The notes beneath the pieces are model-generated. The model was not told where the DNA came from. It searched no databases and saw only the letters and a program-made list of their open reading frames with translations. A program made the translations under genes and the position numbers. Positions 62,598-64,000 of a stretch of 64,000 nucleotides of DNA are shown piece after piece. Source of the DNA: a bacterium (GTDB taxonomy: Bacteria; Sumerlaeota; Sumerlaeia; SLMS01; JAHLLQ01); NCBI GenBank assembly GCA_020444065.1, contig JAHLLQ010000009.1, positions 1 to 64,000 of the forward strand, in the 5' to 3' direction. Positions within the stretch are counted from its first letter, which is position 1; the number at the start of each line of letters is the position of its first letter.

Positions 62598-63887
62598 ATG
62601 ACGATCAAGTTCGAAGCCCCACCGAATGTCCGCTACTCGTGTACGCAGTGCGGCGATTGTTGCCGGACGTGGACGGTGATCCTGATGCCGGGCGAGCAGG
62701 AGGCGATCTCTGCGCTGGAGTGGAAGGGGCGCGAGGAACGCCTGGTGGGGGAGAAGACGACGACGCCGGCGCTTGGGCCCGGTACGCCGAAGGGGCGCCA
62801 TCGCCTGGTGCGTACCGATGCCGGCGAGTGCGTTTTCCTCGGCGAGAAGCAGCAGTGCCTGATCCACCAGCACTTCGGCGAGATGGCAAAGCCGCTGCTC
62901 TGTCGGCTCTATCCGTTCGGCTTCTATCCGATGGGCGACCGCGTGGCCGTGCCGATTTCGTTCTTCTGTAACGCAGTCAGTGGGATGACGGGTCGCACGG
63001 TTGCGTCGCGCACGCCAGAGTGGCTGAAGCTGATTGAGGAATCGCGGCGAGCCGTCGATCGCGGTCGTCATCAGTTGAGCGCGGGCAAGCAGATTTCCGG
63101 CGAGCTCATGTGGGAGTTTGAAAGCTACCTCGTCAACTACCTGATGGATCGCAGCATGACGTTGTTCCAACGCGTGCGCGCGGCGCTGGAGTTTGTTCGT
63201 CTCGCGACGACAGGCAATCCGACGGCGCCGACCTCCGGCGTTTTCCGCGAGGCCATCGCAAAGGGTGTCCCCGACCAGGTGCGCCGCCTAGCCGCGACGG
63301 ACACGATGGATGATTCACAGCGGGCCGTCTTCTATCAGTTGCTGTTCATCTCACTGAATCCGACGCCGCCGAATTTCTTCGAGATGACGCGCGGCGATCA
63401 GGAGCGCGAACGCCAGCGGCGCCTTGAGATCGGTAACAGCTTCCGTGATCGCACCGGCAGGCCTCACGTTGATAATCGCGAACTGAATTCGACCTTCGAA
63501 GAGATCGATCGGGTTGGCGCCTCGATCTTCCTGGACGATCCGCCGCCGGTTATTGAGACGTTCCTGTGTGCCCACATTGTCGGCCAGAAGTTCCTGATCG
63601 CCGGAAACGAAGAGCACCCACTTGTGGAATCGACGAACCGATTCCTGATGATCTTCCCGATGATCGTCTGGACGGCGAAAGCGTTGGCGGCTGACCGCGG
63701 CGCGAGCGACGTCGAACTGCCCGACATTCAGAAGGCGATTCGCTTTCTCGACCGCACACCGGGTTCGATCTCGTTCGAGGGATTGCCGAAGAAGCAGGAA
63801 GAGGCGGTCACCTTCGTTATTCAAGAAACCGGCATCGCCGTGTGTGCGACGAATGAAGTTCTCGGTGCAGAGGAGTCGATCGAATGA
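62598..63887 (+). CDS. YkgJ-family cysteine-cluster protein
   Basis: A 429-residue soluble protein. The N-terminal YkgJ cysteine cluster is CTQCGDCCR (residues 14-22) with further cysteines in CVFLGEKQQCLIHQ and PLLCRLYPFGF. These probably bind zinc or an iron-sulphur cluster. The remaining 280 residues are helical, extending well beyond the minimal family. GGGAG lies ten bases before the ATG at 62598. It overlaps the next gene by four bases. Confidence 0.88.
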   Translation: MTIKFEAPPNVRYSCTQCGDCCRTWTVILMPGEQEAISALEWKGREERLVGEKTTTPALGPGTPKGRHRLVRTDAGECVFLGEKQQCLIHQHFGEMAKPLLCRLYPFGFYPMGDRVAVPISFFCNAVSGMTGRTVASRTPEWLKLIEESRRAVDRGRHQLSAGKQISGELMWEFESYLVNYLMDRSMTLFQRVRAALEFVRLATTGNPTAPTSGVFREAIAKGVPDQVRRLAATDTMDDSQRAVFYQLLFISLNPTPPNFFEMTRGDQERERQRRLEIGNSFRDRTGRPHVDNRELNSTFEEIDRVGASIFLDDPPPVIETFLCAHIVGQKFLIAGNEEHPLVESTNRFLMIFPMIVWTAKALAADRGASDVELPDIQKAIRFLDRTPGSISFEGLPKKQEEAVTFVIQETGIAVCATNEVLGAEESIE

Positions 63888-64000
63888 TGGAGCCGATTCG
63901 TTTTCGCCCACACCATTTCCTGTGCATGTTGACGTACAGCGGAGCCGGATACACGCCGGAGTTCGTTGCGAATTTCGACGCGTTGATGCAGCGCATCAAT
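63884..64000 (+). CDS. DUF1284 family protein (partial, runs off the window)
   Basis: The first 39 codons of a gene that overlaps the preceding stop (ATGA). The start PIRFRPHHFLCMLTYSGAGY, followed by TPEFVANFDALMQ, is the typical opening of DUF1284, a small family with conserved His and Cys that may bind an iron-sulphur cluster. The 3' end is cut by the window edge. Confidence 0.8.
   Translation, partial: MMEPIRFRPHHFLCMLTYSGAGYTPEFVANFDALMQRIN

Noticed and set aside
1-64000. CRISPR arrays, insertion sequences, prophage, tRNA or rRNA genes
   Set aside because: I looked for regularly spaced repeats, transposase-like frames, integrase motifs and tRNA-like cloverleaves in the gaps and found none I could support.

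Overview
The window looks like a chromosomal segment from a GC-rich, Gram-negative-type, probably uncultivated bacterium. Very large secreted repeat proteins, a C-terminal dockerin, BlaI/M56 regulation and a sodium-pumping acyl-CoA decarboxylase suggest a PVC-like or Sumerlaeota-like lineage. That placement is inference; no rRNA or other firm phylogenetic marker lies here. Coding density is high and most genes sit in short co-directional runs. I see no phage, no insertion sequence, no CRISPR array and no tRNA.

Layout. 57-7868: L-lactate dehydrogenase and a polytopic membrane protein (minus), a plus run with an MBL hydrolase, an unknown protein, a DUF2726 protein and a DUF418 membrane protein, then a secreted endonuclease/exonuclease/phosphatase-fold protein (minus). 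8060-14875: a GAF-PAS-GGDEF-EAL signalling protein, a large YfhO-like membrane protein, and ribBA-ribH for riboflavin. 15149-26292: three giant exported proteins in one run, the last ending in a dockerin. 26648-29462: two tandem single-pass coiled-coil proteins closed by a strong terminator, then a DUF309 protein and a membrane protein. 29477-29583: a compact cluster of three palindromes.

29620-41071 (minus): ElbB; a DegT-fold protein without the PLP lysine; a MacB/FtsX-type permease beside a beta-propeller-M23 protein; an NAD(P)-binding protein and a glycosyltransferase; rpsG and rpsL; an exported GH13 enzyme; a two-TM protein and NadD. 41243-52978: a HEAT-MshEN-GspE-N2-like protein, a second glycosyltransferase, a CHAD protein, a UMF1 transporter, a Phd/VapC toxin-antitoxin pair with a palindromic operator, then mnmA, a small membrane protein, surE and carbonic anhydrase (minus), an ADP-ribosylglycohydrolase, a mini-HAD protein and an AzgA-type purine permease.

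53076-64000: a BlaI repressor and M56-PDZ metallopeptidase with three BlaI-like operators over the promoter; purN-purD; a four-gene Na+-translocating decarboxylase operon (carboxyltransferase, OadG-like, biotin carrier, beta pump) behind a good sigma70-type promoter; a YkgJ-type cysteine-cluster protein; and the start of a DUF1284 protein running off the end.

Most notable: the HEAT-MshEN-N2 protein at 41243-42454, which keeps the regulatory front of a type II secretion/pilus ATPase but has no ATPase; the DegT-fold protein with Glu for the catalytic Lys; the dockerin-bearing secreted operon; and the propeller-M23/FtsX-like pair. Family assignments are from motif reading only; no database search was run.
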